A stretch of 64,000 nucleotides of DNA from Pelagimonas sp. (GTDB lineage Bacteria > Pseudomonadota > Alphaproteobacteria > Rhodobacterales > Rhodobacteraceae), in contig JAOARQ010000022.1 in NCBI GenBank assembly GCA_025210455.1, forward strand, positions 1 through 64,000, given 5' to 3'. The notes under the pieces were generated by a model. The model was not told the origin of the DNA and searched no databases. It worked only from the letters and a program-made list of their open reading frames with translations. Positions 34,708 through 43,022 of this stretch are shown here, piece after piece (position 1 is the stretch's first letter; every line of letters begins with the position of its first letter). The translations under genes and the position numbers were made by a program.

Positions 34708-36321
34708 ATGGGGGCCGCAATGGCACAGGTTGGGTATGATTATGTGATCGTCGGGGGCGGGTCGGCTGGCTGTGTTCTGGCCAACCGCCTGACAGAAGAC
34801 AGCGCTGTGCGTGTTCTGCTTTTGGAAGCAGGTGGCAAAGACAACCACCCGCTTATTCACATGCCTGTGGGCTTTGCCAAAATGACCGACGGCCCCCATA
34901 CTTGGGGTTTCAAAACAGTGCCTCAGGTGAATGCCAATCATCGCGAAATTCCCTATGCGCAGGCACGGGTGATCGGCGGCGGCAGCTCAATCAACGCCGA
35001 GGTGTTTACCCGTGGCAACCCTGTGGATTATGACCGTTGGGCGCAGCAAGAGGGCTGTGAAGGCTGGTCGTTTGATGAAATCAAACCCTATTTTATTCGC
35101 TCTGAGCGCAATGCCATTCTGTCAGGCGACTGGCACGGCACCGAGGGGCCATTGGGTGTGTCAAATCTCAGCGCGCCACAGGAAATGACGCGCGCCTTTG
35201 TGCGCTCTGCGCAAGAGGCAGGGCTGCCCTATAACCCCGATTTCAACGGCGCCGTACAGGAAGGCACAGGGGTCTATCAGACAACGATCTGGAACAACAA
35301 ACGCTGTTCAGCAGCGGTTGGCTATCTGAAACCTGTGCTGGGGCGCAGCAATCTGACAGTTGAAACCGGCTGCGAAGTGCACCGTATCGTCATAGAAGGA
35401 TCGCGCGCCACCGGGGTTGAATACATCCGAAACGGCGAGAAAACCGTGGCCCGCGCCGAGCAAGAGGTTCTGGTGACCTCTGGTGCGATTGGATCGCCAA
35501 AACTAATGATGCTGTCCGGCATTGGTCAGGCAGCGCATCTGCGCGAGGTCGGCATTGATGTGGTGCATGATCTGCCTGGCGTGGGTGAAAACCTGCAAGA
35601 CCACTTTGGCATCGATATTGTGGCAGAGCTCAATGGCCATCAAAGCCTTGATAAATATGGAAAAACCCATTGGGCTTTCTGGGCGGGCCTGCAATACTAC
35701 CTGTTTGGCTCTGGCCCGGTGGCGTCGAATGTCGTTGAAGGCGGGGCTTTTTGGTATGCTGATAAAGAGGCGAAGGTGCCAGATCTGCAGTTCCATTTTC
35801 TAGCCGGGGCAGGGGCCGAAGCCGGAGTGCCAAGCGTGCCAAAGGGCAGCTCTGGCATTACGCTGAATTCCTATACTCTGCGCCCCAAGGCACGTGGATC
35901 GGTGCGGTTGCGGTCAAACAAAGTCGCAGATCTTCCGCTGGTTGATCCGAATTTCCTGGGGCATCCAGATGACCTGACTGTTTCGGTGGAGGGGATCAAA
36001 CATTCCGTTGAAATCTTCAATCAGCCCAGCTTGCAAAAATACATCCGCAAGATCCGTTTTCCGGATGACACAGTCAAAACGCAGGCCGATTTCGAAGCCT
36101 ATGCCCGCCAATATGGGCGCACATCCTATCACCCAACCTGCACTTGCAAGATGGGGGTTGATGACATGGCGGTGGTGGATCCGCAGATGCGTGTGCATGG
36201 GATTGATGGGCTGCGGGTCTGTGACAGCTCAGCAATGCCCAGCCTGATTGGGTCGAACACCAATGCGCCCACGATCATGATGGCGGAAAAGGCCGCCGAT
36301 ATGATCAGAGGCAATCGCTGA
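34708..36321 (+). CDS. GMC-family FAD-dependent alcohol dehydrogenase (choline dehydrogenase-like)
   Basis: This 537-residue protein has the FAD-binding motif [17 protein letters not shown] at the N-terminus and GMC signature 1 in [24 protein letters not shown]. Signature 2 is in [18 protein letters not shown], and the C-terminal catalytic His segment reads [10 protein letters not shown], followed by [26 protein letters not shown]. It oxidises a primary or secondary alcohol and passes electrons to a quinone. It has no signal peptide. The start at 34708 has a close AAGG; ATG at 34720 is an alternative. It is the last gene of the transporter operon, ending at a strong terminator. Confidence 0.92.
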   Translation: MGAAMAQVGYDYVIVGGGSAGCVLANRLTEDSAVRVLLLEAGGKDNHPLIHMPVGFAKMTDGPHTWGFKTVPQVNANHREIPYAQARVIGGGSSINAEVFTRGNPVDYDRWAQQEGCEGWSFDEIKPYFIRSERNAILSGDWHGTEGPLGVSNLSAPQEMTRAFVRSAQEAGLPYNPDFNGAVQEGTGVYQTTIWNNKRCSAAVGYLKPVLGRSNLTVETGCEVHRIVIEGSRATGVEYIRNGEKTVARAEQEVLVTSGAIGSPKLMMLSGIGQAAHLREVGIDVVHDLPGVGENLQDHFGIDIVAELNGHQSLDKYGKTHWAFWAGLQYYLFGSGPVASNVVEGGAFWYADKEAKVPDLQFHFLAGAGAEAGVPSVPKGSSGITLNSYTLRPKARGSVRLRSNKVADLPLVDPNFLGHPDDLTVSVEGIKHSVEIFNQPSLQKYIRKIRFPDDTVKTQADFEAYARQYGRTSYHPTCTCKMGVDDMAVVDPQMRVHGIDGLRVCDSSAMPSLIGSNTNAPTIMMAEKAADMIRGNR

Positions 36322-36332
36322 CAGACACAAAT

Positions 36333-36362
36333 AAAAAGGCCTGCTCAACAGCAGGCCTTTTT
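36333..36362. terminator. Strong bidirectional terminator
   Basis: AAAAAGGCCTGCT (36333-36345) and AGCAGGCCTTTTT (36350-36362) form a 13-base stem around CAAC, with an A-run before and a T-run after. It separates the rightward transporter/GMC operon from the leftward aldo/keto reductase and can serve both. Confidence 0.92.
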
Positions 36363-36378
36363 TCTTATGGCATAGCGT

Positions 36379-37197
36379 TTAATCCCACTCTGGCGCCCAG
36401 GGCACCAGTTCGGATGTCACGATACGAAAGCCGGTCTGCGTCATTGCATCAATTCGCGCCATGTCGATGCTGGAGAGGGAAAAATCCATCACGTTGAAGT
36501 TGGCTTCGATATTGGCGCGTTTGGTCGACATCGTATTGATTGACACCCCTTTTTGCAGGATCCAGCGCAAAACCACCTGCGCCGCGGTTTTGTCGTAGCC
36601 AGCACCAATTTCGGCAAAGATCGGATGTTTGAACACCTCGCCCCGTGCAACTGAACAATAGGAAGACAGCGGGATCCCGGTTTCTGTCGCGGCAGCCAGA
36701 AGAATATCCTGATTCAACAACGGGTGAAATTCGACCTGATTGGTCACCAGCGGTGTTTCGATGATTTTAGTCGCATCCCGCATCATCTGAGCGGTGTAAT
36801 TTGACACGCCAATGTTGCGCGCATACCCGGCCTTATGCGCCTGCTCAAGCAAGGTGAGGGAAAGGGTGATATCCCCGTCCGCAGGCGGCCAGTGCAGCAG
36901 CAGCACATCGACAAAATCCAGCTTCAGCTTTTTCAGACTTTCTTCCACCGATGGCAAAAAGGTCTCTTTGTTGAAATTGTCAGGGTGCACTTTGGTGGTG
37001 ACACAGATCTCATCACGAGCAAAGCCTAGATCGGCAAGGGCTTCACCGGTTTCTGCTTCATTTTCATACAGTTGTGCAGTGTCAAAGGAGCGATACCCCA
37101 CTTCGCCCGCATGCATCATCGCATTTCGAAGCTCATCTCCGGTCAACGGAAATGTTCCAAAGGTACGCTGATTTGTTCCCTGAAAATAGATATTCAT
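36379..37197 (-). CDS. Aldo/keto reductase (2,5-diketogluconate reductase-like)
   Basis: The protein has 272 residues from the ATG at 37197 (AGAGAGG upstream); an in-frame ATG at 37215 is before that site. The tetrad is visible: YRSFDTAQLYENEAETGEAL (Asp, Tyr), VTTKVHPDNF (Lys), VDVLLLHWPP (His). IGVSNYTAQ and INTMSTKRANIEANF, the NADPH loop, follow. It resembles Dkg-type keto-sugar and small-aldehyde reductases. It is divergent from the CoA transferase gene and has two TetR-type palindromes upstream, so it belongs to the regulon. Confidence 0.9.
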   Translation of the reverse strand: MNIYFQGTNQRTFGTFPLTGDELRNAMMHAGEVGYRSFDTAQLYENEAETGEALADLGFARDEICVTTKVHPDNFNKETFLPSVEESLKKLKLDFVDVLLLHWPPADGDITLSLTLLEQAHKAGYARNIGVSNYTAQMMRDATKIIETPLVTNQVEFHPLLNQDILLAAATETGIPLSSYCSVARGEVFKHPIFAEIGAGYDKTAAQVVLRWILQKGVSINTMSTKRANIEANFNVMDFSLSSIDMARIDAMTQTGFRIVTSELVPWAPEWD

Positions 37198-37223
37198 GAC
37201 GAACCTCTCTGTCATATTTTTAA

Positions 37224-37239
37224 GTAACCTATTGGTTAC
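37224..37239. promoter_or_regulatory. TetR-type operator, copy 3 (in front of the leftward aldo/keto reductase)
   Basis: GTAACCTATTGGTTAC is a perfect palindrome with six-base arms, ending 26 bases upstream of the reductase start at 37197. It matches GTAAC-N6-GTTAC of the copies at 23224 and 37313. Confidence 0.7.
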
Positions 37240-37278
37240 ATACGCTCAGGTCAAACAAAACTGATCCCTGTTTTTTGG

Positions 37279-37328
37279 TTGATTTTATCGCGCCCACTTG
37301 GCATAAATTGCTGTAACTGGTTAGTTAC
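37279..37328 (+). promoter_or_regulatory. Putative promoter with TetR-type operator, copy 4 (in front of the CoA transferase)
   Basis: TTGATT (37279-37284) and CATAAA (37302-37307) are spaced by 17 bases. The palindrome GTAACTGGTTAGTTAC follows at 37313-37328, where transcription would begin, 14 bases before the ATG at 37342. Its sequence is identical to the core of copy 1. Binding here would block initiation directly. Confidence 0.65.
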
Positions 37329-37341
37329 ATAAGAGAGTCAT

Positions 37342-38925
37342 ATGACCAAGCGAATGACAGCGCGCGAGGCGGCAAACCTTATACCGGATGACGCAATTGT
37401 TGCGGTGAATTCATCGTCCGGTCTGTGCTGTCCTGATGCAGTTCTGCAAGGCCTCGGTGAACGGTTTGACGAAGAAGCCGCGCCGAAAAATCTGACCTCG
37501 ATTCATCCGATTGCGGCGGGCGATATGTTCGGTACCAAAGGGGTCGATCACATCGCTAAGCCCGGGCTGCTGACACGGATTATTGGTGGCTCATACCCCT
37601 CTGGCCCCTCCAAGGCAGAACCCCCGAAGGTCTGGCAGATGATTACTGCCGAACAGGTGCGCGCCTATAATGTTCCGTCTGGCATTATCTTTGACATGCT
37701 GCGCGAAGCCGCTGCCAAACGCCCCGGCGTACTGACCAAAGTGGGCATGGAAACCTTTGTCGATCCAGAGATCGAGGGCTGTGCCATGAACCAGTCCGCG
37801 CGCGAAGAGCCTATCGTTGAGCGCAAGGAATTTGACGGCGAAGACTGGTTGTATTTCAAGGCCATCGCGCCAAATGTGGCGATGATCCGGGCAACAACAG
37901 CCGATGAAAACGGCAATCTGAGTTTCGAACACGAAGGTGCCTATCTGGGTGCCATGGAGATGGCTCTTTCAGCGCGCAACAACGGTGGCGTGGTGATTGC
38001 GCAGGTGAAACGGGTGGCTGCCGCCGGCTCCATTCGCCCGCATGATGTACATGTGCCGGGCATTCTGGTTGATGCCATTGTCGAAGCACCAGAGCAGCTT
38101 CAAACCACCGCGACCGCCTATGACCCGGCGATCTCAGGCGATCTGATCCGCCCGCTTGATACCTTCCGCACGGCTGAGTTCAACGTGGGCAAAGTTATCG
38201 CTCGCCGCGTCGCACAAGAGCTGAAAGATGGCTGGGCGGTGAACATCGGGTTTGGCATTTCCGCCAATGTGCCACGCATTCTGGTCGAAGAGGGGCTGCA
38301 TGGATCGGTCACCTGGATGATCGAACAGGGCGCGGTGGGTGGCATTCCCCTGCTGGATTTCAAATTTGGCTGTTCCGCCAACGCCGAAGCCTTTGTCGCC
38401 TCGCCACATCAGTTCTGCTATTTTCAGGCAGGCGGGTTCGATGCCTCGCTGCTTTCATTCCTTGAGGTCGACAAACACGGCTCGGTCAATGTTTCACGGC
38501 TGTCGGCCATCCCGCATCGCACTGCGGGGTCGGGGGGCTTTGTCGATATCACCACACGCGCGCGCAAAATTGTCTTCTCGGGCAATTTTAACGCAGGCGC
38601 CAAGATGACCATCGAGGACGGTGAATTAAAAATCCTGCAGGAAGGAAAAGTCGCAAAGTTCGTCGATGAAGTGGATCAGATTTCCTTTTCAGGCAAACGC
38701 GCCCGTGCACAGGGTCAGGATATCACCTATATCACAGAACGCTGCGTGATCCGGCTGATGGATCAGGGGCTGGTTGTGACTGAAATCGCCCCCGGGCTTG
38801 ATCTTCAGCGGGATGTGCTGGATCAGGCCGCGACCCCTTTGCAGGTGGCGGATGATCTCAAAATCATGGATGCCAAGCTGTTTGATCCCGCATTGATGGG
38901 CCTGGCTCTGGCCGCAAAAGGATGA
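37342..38925 (+). CDS. YdiF-type acyl-CoA:carboxylate CoA-transferase, fused alpha-beta
   Basis: This 527-residue family I CoA-transferase has both halves in one chain. The N-terminal domain starts AREAANLIPDDAIVAVNSSSGLCCPD and has GGSYPSGPSKAEPPKVWQMI. The C-terminal half has NIGFGISANVPRILVEEGLHGSVTWMIEQGAVGGIP, where the Glu of MIEQGAVGG is the expected acyl-thioester residue. It moves CoA between acids and so activates the acid made by the aldehyde dehydrogenase without ATP. It heads the four-gene operon CoA transferase - enoyl-CoA hydratase - Dabb - glycerate kinase, whose genes all overlap. Confidence 0.9.
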   Translation: MTKRMTAREAANLIPDDAIVAVNSSSGLCCPDAVLQGLGERFDEEAAPKNLTSIHPIAAGDMFGTKGVDHIAKPGLLTRIIGGSYPSGPSKAEPPKVWQMITAEQVRAYNVPSGIIFDMLREAAAKRPGVLTKVGMETFVDPEIEGCAMNQSAREEPIVERKEFDGEDWLYFKAIAPNVAMIRATTADENGNLSFEHEGAYLGAMEMALSARNNGGVVIAQVKRVAAAGSIRPHDVHVPGILVDAIVEAPEQLQTTATAYDPAISGDLIRPLDTFRTAEFNVGKVIARRVAQELKDGWAVNIGFGISANVPRILVEEGLHGSVTWMIEQGAVGGIPLLDFKFGCSANAEAFVASPHQFCYFQAGGFDASLLSFLEVDKHGSVNVSRLSAIPHRTAGSGGFVDITTRARKIVFSGNFNAGAKMTIEDGELKILQEGKVAKFVDEVDQISFSGKRARAQGQDITYITERCVIRLMDQGLVVTEIAPGLDLQRDVLDQAATPLQVADDLKIMDAKLFDPALMGLALAAKG

Positions 38926-39725
38926 CATTGATCCGGCTTGAGATCGCGGAAGGCATCGCACATCTGACGCTCTCGCGCCCTGTCCGCTTGAATGCGATAA
39001 CGATGGAGATGATGTATGAGCTCATCACCATCTGCCGTCGGATCGAACGGGCCAAGAATGCCCATGTGGTGATCCTGAGCGGAGAAGGCCGCGCCTTTTG
39101 CGCAGGTGGTGACATCGACGCCTGGTCAGATCTTTCCCCGCAGGATTTTTCCCGTCACTGGCTGCGCGAAGGGCATCAGGCCCTGGATGCGCTGGCCCGA
39201 CTGCGCCAGCCCGTGATTGCCGTGCTGGATGGGCACGTGCTTGGGGGTGGGTTGGAACTTGCCGCTTGCGCAGATCTACGGATCGCCGAAGATCACATTC
39301 GCATCGGTCAGCCTGAACCGGGCCTTGGGATCATTCCGGGCTGGTCAGGAACACAACGGGCTGCACGCCGGTTTGGCACTCAGATTCTTCGCAGAATGGC
39401 GCTGTTTGGCGAGACATTCACAGCTGATCAGGCCTGCACCTTGGGTCTGGTTGATCAGGTTGTTCCACGTGGTCAAGGCCATGAAACCGCGCACAGCCTT
39501 TCCGCCACCCTGCGCCACCGGGGTCCCCTTGCCACTGAGATCACCAAAATGATGATCAATGCCGCAGAAGGCGAAGAACATGAGCGCATCATTGATGCCA
39601 TGGCGGGGCGCATCACCGCTGCCGACCCAGAGCTGAGCCTTGGCATCTCTGCCTTTAAAGAGCGACGTAAACCCGATTTCTGGGGGGAACAGCCCCCAAC
39701 ATCGCAACCCGAGGGAAAACCATGA
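38922..39725 (+). CDS. Enoyl-CoA hydratase/isomerase (crotonase family)
   Basis: This 267-residue crotonase-fold protein has the oxyanion-hole segment GEGRAFCAGGDIDAWSD, the second oxyanion Gly in HVLGGGLELAACADLRIAED, and the Glu in IGQPEPGLGIIPGWSGTQRAARRFG. It hydrates or isomerises an enoyl-CoA, or cleaves a CoA ester retro-aldolically. It overlaps the CoA transferase by four bases and the next gene by four bases. It is the (S)-type counterpart to the MaoC protein at 24509; having both in one regulon suggests two different enoyl-CoA steps. Confidence 0.9.
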   Translation: MTLIRLEIAEGIAHLTLSRPVRLNAITMEMMYELITICRRIERAKNAHVVILSGEGRAFCAGGDIDAWSDLSPQDFSRHWLREGHQALDALARLRQPVIAVLDGHVLGGGLELAACADLRIAEDHIRIGQPEPGLGIIPGWSGTQRAARRFGTQILRRMALFGETFTADQACTLGLVDQVVPRGQGHETAHSLSATLRHRGPLATEITKMMINAAEGEEHERIIDAMAGRITAADPELSLGISAFKERRKPDFWGEQPPTSQPEGKP

Positions 39726-40033
39726 TCCGTCACCTTGTCCACCTGCGCTTTCGCGCGGATGTCACCGCAGATCAAAAAGCCGCTCTTTATGCGGATCTTG
39801 CCAGGCTCTCAGACCACATCCCCGGCATTGTCGATTTTCAGCATCGCGAAAACGTTTCTGTTGAAACCCCGCTGGTGCGGGACTTTCTGGATATGTTCTG
39901 GTTTGATTTCAAAGACACATCGGTGCGCGATACCTATCTGAACGACGCAACCCATCAAGCAATTGGTGCGCGTATTGTGGACTGCCTGCAAGGGGGCGCA
40001 GAGGGCGTGTTTGTCTGTGACATTACCCTGTGA
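39722..40033 (+). CDS. Dabb (stress-responsive A/B barrel) domain protein
   Basis: This 103-residue protein begins MIRHLVHLRFRADVTADQKAALYADLARLSDHIPGIVDFQHRENVSVE, with DMFWFDFKDTSVRDTYLNDATHQAI in the second half, typical of the Dabb fold. Members are dimeric ferredoxin-like barrels; some are cyclases or decarboxylases (olivetolic acid cyclase type) and many are of unknown role. It overlaps both neighbours. Together with the ABM protein at 32773 it is the second small alpha/beta-barrel protein of the island. Confidence 0.8.
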   Translation: MIRHLVHLRFRADVTADQKAALYADLARLSDHIPGIVDFQHRENVSVETPLVRDFLDMFWFDFKDTSVRDTYLNDATHQAIGARIVDCLQGGAEGVFVCDITL

Positions 40034-41310
40034 TGAAAGACGCCGCCTTTCTGACCTCTTTGTTTGACGCCGCCGTCAAAGCGGCTGACCCGCTTTTGGC
40101 ACTGCGCCCACATATGCCTGCCAAACCCAAGGGGCGCACCATCGTGATTGGTGCGGGCAAGGGGGCTGCGCAACTGGCAAAAGCCTTTGAAACCCTGTGG
40201 GATGAGGTTGGGAATGGTCCGCTATCCGGTGTTGTTGTCACGCGTTATGGCTATGCCACTCCCTGCGACCACATCACAGTGCTTGAGGCCTCGCATCCCG
40301 TACCTGATGACCGTGGGCTAAAGGCCACGGCGGCGCTATTTGAAGCAGTCAAAGATCTGACCCCCGACGATCTGGTGATCGGTTTGATCTGCGGTGGGGG
40401 ATCATCGCTTTTGCCTTGCCCTCCGCAGGGGCTTACATTGGCGGATGAACAAATTCTGAATGAACGGCTATTGGCGTCTGGCGCTCCGATCTCGGTGATG
40501 AACGCCATTCGCAAACATGTCAGTGGCATCAAAGGCGGCCGTCTGGCAGCTGCGGCCTTTCCCGCGCGGGTGGTCAGCCTCGTGGTTTCCGACGTGCCGG
40601 GCGACGATCCTGCCCAGGTCGCATCGGGGCCAACTGTGCCTGATGCTGTTGACAGGAAAACTGCGCTGGATCTGATTGAAAGCCATGCCATCACCTTACC
40701 CGACAAAATCCTATCCCATTTGCGTAGTGATCAGGCCAGTGCCCCATCCCCAGAGGCCGCTGAATTTCGGAACAATTCTGTCACTGTGATTGCCTCTGCC
40801 AATCTGTCGCTTGTTGCCGCGGCAGACGCCTCGGAAAAGGCAGGCATACCGGCGGTCATTATGTCCGACGCCATCGAAGGCGAAGCCAAAGACATCGCCA
40901 AGATGCATGCCGCCATTGCAAAGGATGTCGTCAAACGCAGACGCCCCTTCAAAGCCCCCATCGTGCTTCTTTCGGGTGGGGAAACCACCGTGACCCTGCG
41001 TGGAACAGCGGGCAAAGGCGGGCGCAATAGTGAATTCCTTCTCGCTTTTGCGCAGGAGATTGATGGCTTCACAGGCATAACGGCAATGGCCGCAGACACC
41101 GATGGTATTGACGGATCAGAAGACAATGCCGGAGCCTTTGCAGATGGCTCAACAGCAGCCCGGATGCGATCTTCCGGGCGCGACCCAGCGGCGGATCTGG
41201 CGGATAACAATGCCTATTGCGCATTCAAAGCTGTGGACGATCTGTTCACACCGGGGCCAACAGGCACGAATGTAAACGATTTCAGAGCGATCCTTTTGCG
41301 CCAAGATTAA
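40033..41310 (+). CDS. Glycerate 2-kinase (MOFRL/GckA-TtuD family)
   Basis: The protein has 425 residues from the ATG at 40033, which overlaps the previous stop (TGATG). The GckA/TtuD family is shown by GRTIVIGAGKGAAQLAKAFE, LICGGGSSLLPCPPQGLTLADEQ, ISVMNAIRKHVSGIKGGRLAAAAFP, and the C-terminal MOFRL domain (VLLSGGETTVTLRGTAGKGGRNSEFLLAFA, AADTDGIDGSEDNAGA). It phosphorylates D-glycerate to 2-phosphoglycerate and feeds glycolysis. Its presence indicates that one end product of the island is glycerate, or tartronate semialdehyde after reduction. Confidence 0.92.
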   Translation: MKDAAFLTSLFDAAVKAADPLLALRPHMPAKPKGRTIVIGAGKGAAQLAKAFETLWDEVGNGPLSGVVVTRYGYATPCDHITVLEASHPVPDDRGLKATAALFEAVKDLTPDDLVIGLICGGGSSLLPCPPQGLTLADEQILNERLLASGAPISVMNAIRKHVSGIKGGRLAAAAFPARVVSLVVSDVPGDDPAQVASGPTVPDAVDRKTALDLIESHAITLPDKILSHLRSDQASAPSPEAAEFRNNSVTVIASANLSLVAAADASEKAGIPAVIMSDAIEGEAKDIAKMHAAIAKDVVKRRRPFKAPIVLLSGGETTVTLRGTAGKGGRNSEFLLAFAQEIDGFTGITAMAADTDGIDGSEDNAGAFADGSTAARMRSSGRDPAADLADNNAYCAFKAVDDLFTPGPTGTNVNDFRAILLRQD

Positions 41311-41317
41311 ACCCACA

Positions 41318-41345
41318 ATCTACATTATGTTTGGATATGCGCCTA
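41318..41345 (-). other. Weak dif-like sequence at the left edge of the element
   Basis: Read on the minus strand, this 28-base stretch begins TAGGCGCATAT, matching 9 of 11 positions of the left arm of the dif site at 44853. The centre matches 4 of 6 (CCAAAC against TCAAAA) and the right arm 6 of 11. Read on the plus strand it also contains ACATTATGTTT, close to a XerD arm. Because dif arms are themselves partly inverted copies, the true orientation is unclear. It is a plausible second recombination end. Confidence 0.45.
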
Positions 41346-41358
41346 CAATATATTGTAG
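41343..41358. repeat. Perfect 16-base AT-rich palindrome at the element edge
   Basis: CTACAATA-TATTGTAG is a perfect palindrome starting inside the left dif-like sequence. It may be an operator, a terminator for the glycerate-kinase operon (no T-run) or part of the phage attachment region. Confidence 0.5.
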
Positions 41359-41465
41359 TTGGCCCTACGTTTTGTTTCAAGGCTTTTTTGTGGTGTGCTT
41401 CGAGTCGCTTAGCGTTTTTCTAATTTAAGTTGTGTTCGCGCGTGTCCCACGAATGCTGCGCATGC

Positions 41466-42854
41466 TCACGATTTTTTACACCACGGGATAAAGGGCCTTG
41501 AACCGCCGCTGCCCTTGCGCGCCTCTGCGCTATCGGGCCTCTTTTTACACGTCGGGGCCTTTTTCGCTTTCCCATCCAAATTTTCGCTTGAGCCTTGCGA
41601 CGGCTCTAATTGCGAGGGCTGCTTTATGGTTTGCGTGCTCGTTACGCTCACAGCACCCGCGCGATGCTCTGCCGTTGTTTCGCCACCACGAGAGGAATAC
41701 CCGCCGTGGGTCGTGTTTGTATGTATCACCGCCTTTGAGGGCCTCAACGTCCGGCCTGTTTGGTTGATATTGCTTGAACTTTTCGAACCAATAGTCTTCC
41801 TCTTGCTGTAGCTCGGCAAGCTGGTTCTTACTGAGGTTGGCCTGACAGTCTCGACAGGGGCGTACCCCGAAACATCTGTCCCGTATCCGCTCTGTTTCTG
41901 CGACCCTGCGCCTTGCTTCACCCCTGTTGAGGATTTCCTCCTCAAGTCTTCTGACTTCTTCTTCTGTGATTTCCTTTGGTTCCGGCGGGCCATATTCCAG
42001 CTTCCTTCTATCTGTTCTTCTTTAGACACGGTTTCGAGTAGGGCGCGCCATTGCAGTGCATCGCGCCCGGTTTCCGATCTGATGTGCTGGTTAATTTCAT
42101 GCAGCCCATAGAGCAGCCTTTCCCGCATATCGCCCTGGACAAACCAGTACCCGGAATAACCGGGGATCTTTAGGTTTAGCGATACTGGCGTCACTTGACG
42201 CCGCCGCCACTCTTGCAGCTTTGCATCTATATAGCGCTGCCCGAGCGGTGGGTTCCGGCTCATGACGCACTTGCTTGATCCGTGGTTATCCGCCTTGCTT
42301 TCGCGCCCTGTTCCCTTGCTATTCGCAATGTTGAACATGTCCTTTTGCGTGTACTTCATGACGTAAGCTACGCCCTGCTGGTCTGGGTTTCGCGGATGCA
42401 CCATACCATGGGGCCAAAGTGACCAAATAGAATTCTGATCTAACGGCATTGCGTCTAGCTCTTTACCACCCATGGTTTTCCAGTTTCCCAACACGCCCAG
42501 GGGCTTGTTTGAAACTAGTACAATGTGCCAGTGCACGCGCTTTGTTCCCTTGGAACCGCGCTCACCTGCCACAAAGTACGAAATCTCGTTTCTTACACCA
42601 TACCTGCGGTAATATGCTTCGCGTAGCGCTTTCAAAAACCTTTGGATATCGGGGTAGCGAAATGCGCGCGCGCCAAGTGGCTTTTCGCCATTTGGAAGGT
42701 TCCGATATGATAGCATGAATACCATCACGTTACCTGCTACCGCGCTTTCAGCCATGACCCTTGCAATCCAAGTGTTTTTCTTTGCGCTCACACAGTCGTC
42801 GCACTTACGGCAAGCGACTGTGAAACCGTTGATTTCGAGGGGTTGTGTGCACAT
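41466..42854 (-). CDS. Microvirus replication initiator protein (VP4-like, HUH endonuclease)
   Basis: This 462-residue protein begins MCTQPLEINGFTVACRKCDDCVSAKKNTWIARV, the cysteine-rich start typical of gokushovirus-type VP4. Residues about 60-110 hold the conserved RYPDIQRFLKALREAYYRRYG, and KRVHWHIVLVS contains the HUH motif (His-x-His) that binds metal. AYVMKYTQKDMF carries the catalytic Tyr/Lys segment. Rolling-circle nicking of the phage genome is its expected task. After about residue 290 there is an unusual 170-residue tail rich in Ser, Thr, Lys and Gly. The start has GGTGAG upstream. Gene position next to the origin-like hairpin at 42908 fits. Confidence 0.88.
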   Translation of the reverse strand: MCTQPLEINGFTVACRKCDDCVSAKKNTWIARVMAESAVAGNVMVFMLSYRNLPNGEKPLGARAFRYPDIQRFLKALREAYYRRYGVRNEISYFVAGERGSKGTKRVHWHIVLVSNKPLGVLGNWKTMGGKELDAMPLDQNSIWSLWPHGMVHPRNPDQQGVAYVMKYTQKDMFNIANSKGTGRESKADNHGSSKCVMSRNPPLGQRYIDAKLQEWRRRQVTPVSLNLKIPGYSGYWFVQGDMRERLLYGLHEINQHIRSETGRDALQWRALLETVSKEEQIEGSWNMARRNQRKSQKKKSEDLRRKSSTGVKQGAGSQKQSGYGTDVSGYAPVETVRPTSVRTSLPSYSKRKTIGSKSSSNINQTGRTLRPSKAVIHTNTTHGGYSSRGGETTAEHRAGAVSVTSTQTIKQPSQLEPSQGSSENLDGKAKKAPTCKKRPDSAEARKGSGGSRPFIPWCKKS

Positions 42855-42907
42855 TGGTTTTTCTCACCGTGTCAGTAAATGTATACAGGAACAAGGATGT
42901 CTGCCCG

Positions 42908-42968
42908 CCTTTTGCCTGTGGATAACTCTCCGATATTTGAGGTCTACGAGTTACCCACAGGCAAAAGG
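42908..42968. repeat. Hairpin with DnaA-box sequences in its arms, candidate phage origin
   Basis: The arms at 42908-42928 and 42948-42968 are inverted copies of 21 bases with a single mismatch, around a 19-base loop. The left arm contains TGTGGATAA (42917-42925), the exact complement of the consensus DnaA box TTATCCACA; the right arm has TTACCCACA, one mismatch. An AT-rich stretch follows at about 43000-43018. It is the only sizeable non-coding part of the element and lies directly upstream of the initiator gene. It may be the double-strand or complementary-strand origin; a role as terminator of the 43023 gene is possible too. Confidence 0.65.
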
Positions 42969-43022
42969 CTACCCACCCGGCGGAACGCGCCGGATAGGCA
43001 TTTACTTAATTTATTGAAGCGC

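Noticed and set aside
41498..41811. Two open frames on the plus strand opposite the initiator tail
   Set aside because: No ribosome site or fold; opposite the low-complexity tail, where long mirror frames arise easily. An overlapping gene in this region is left as an open question only.
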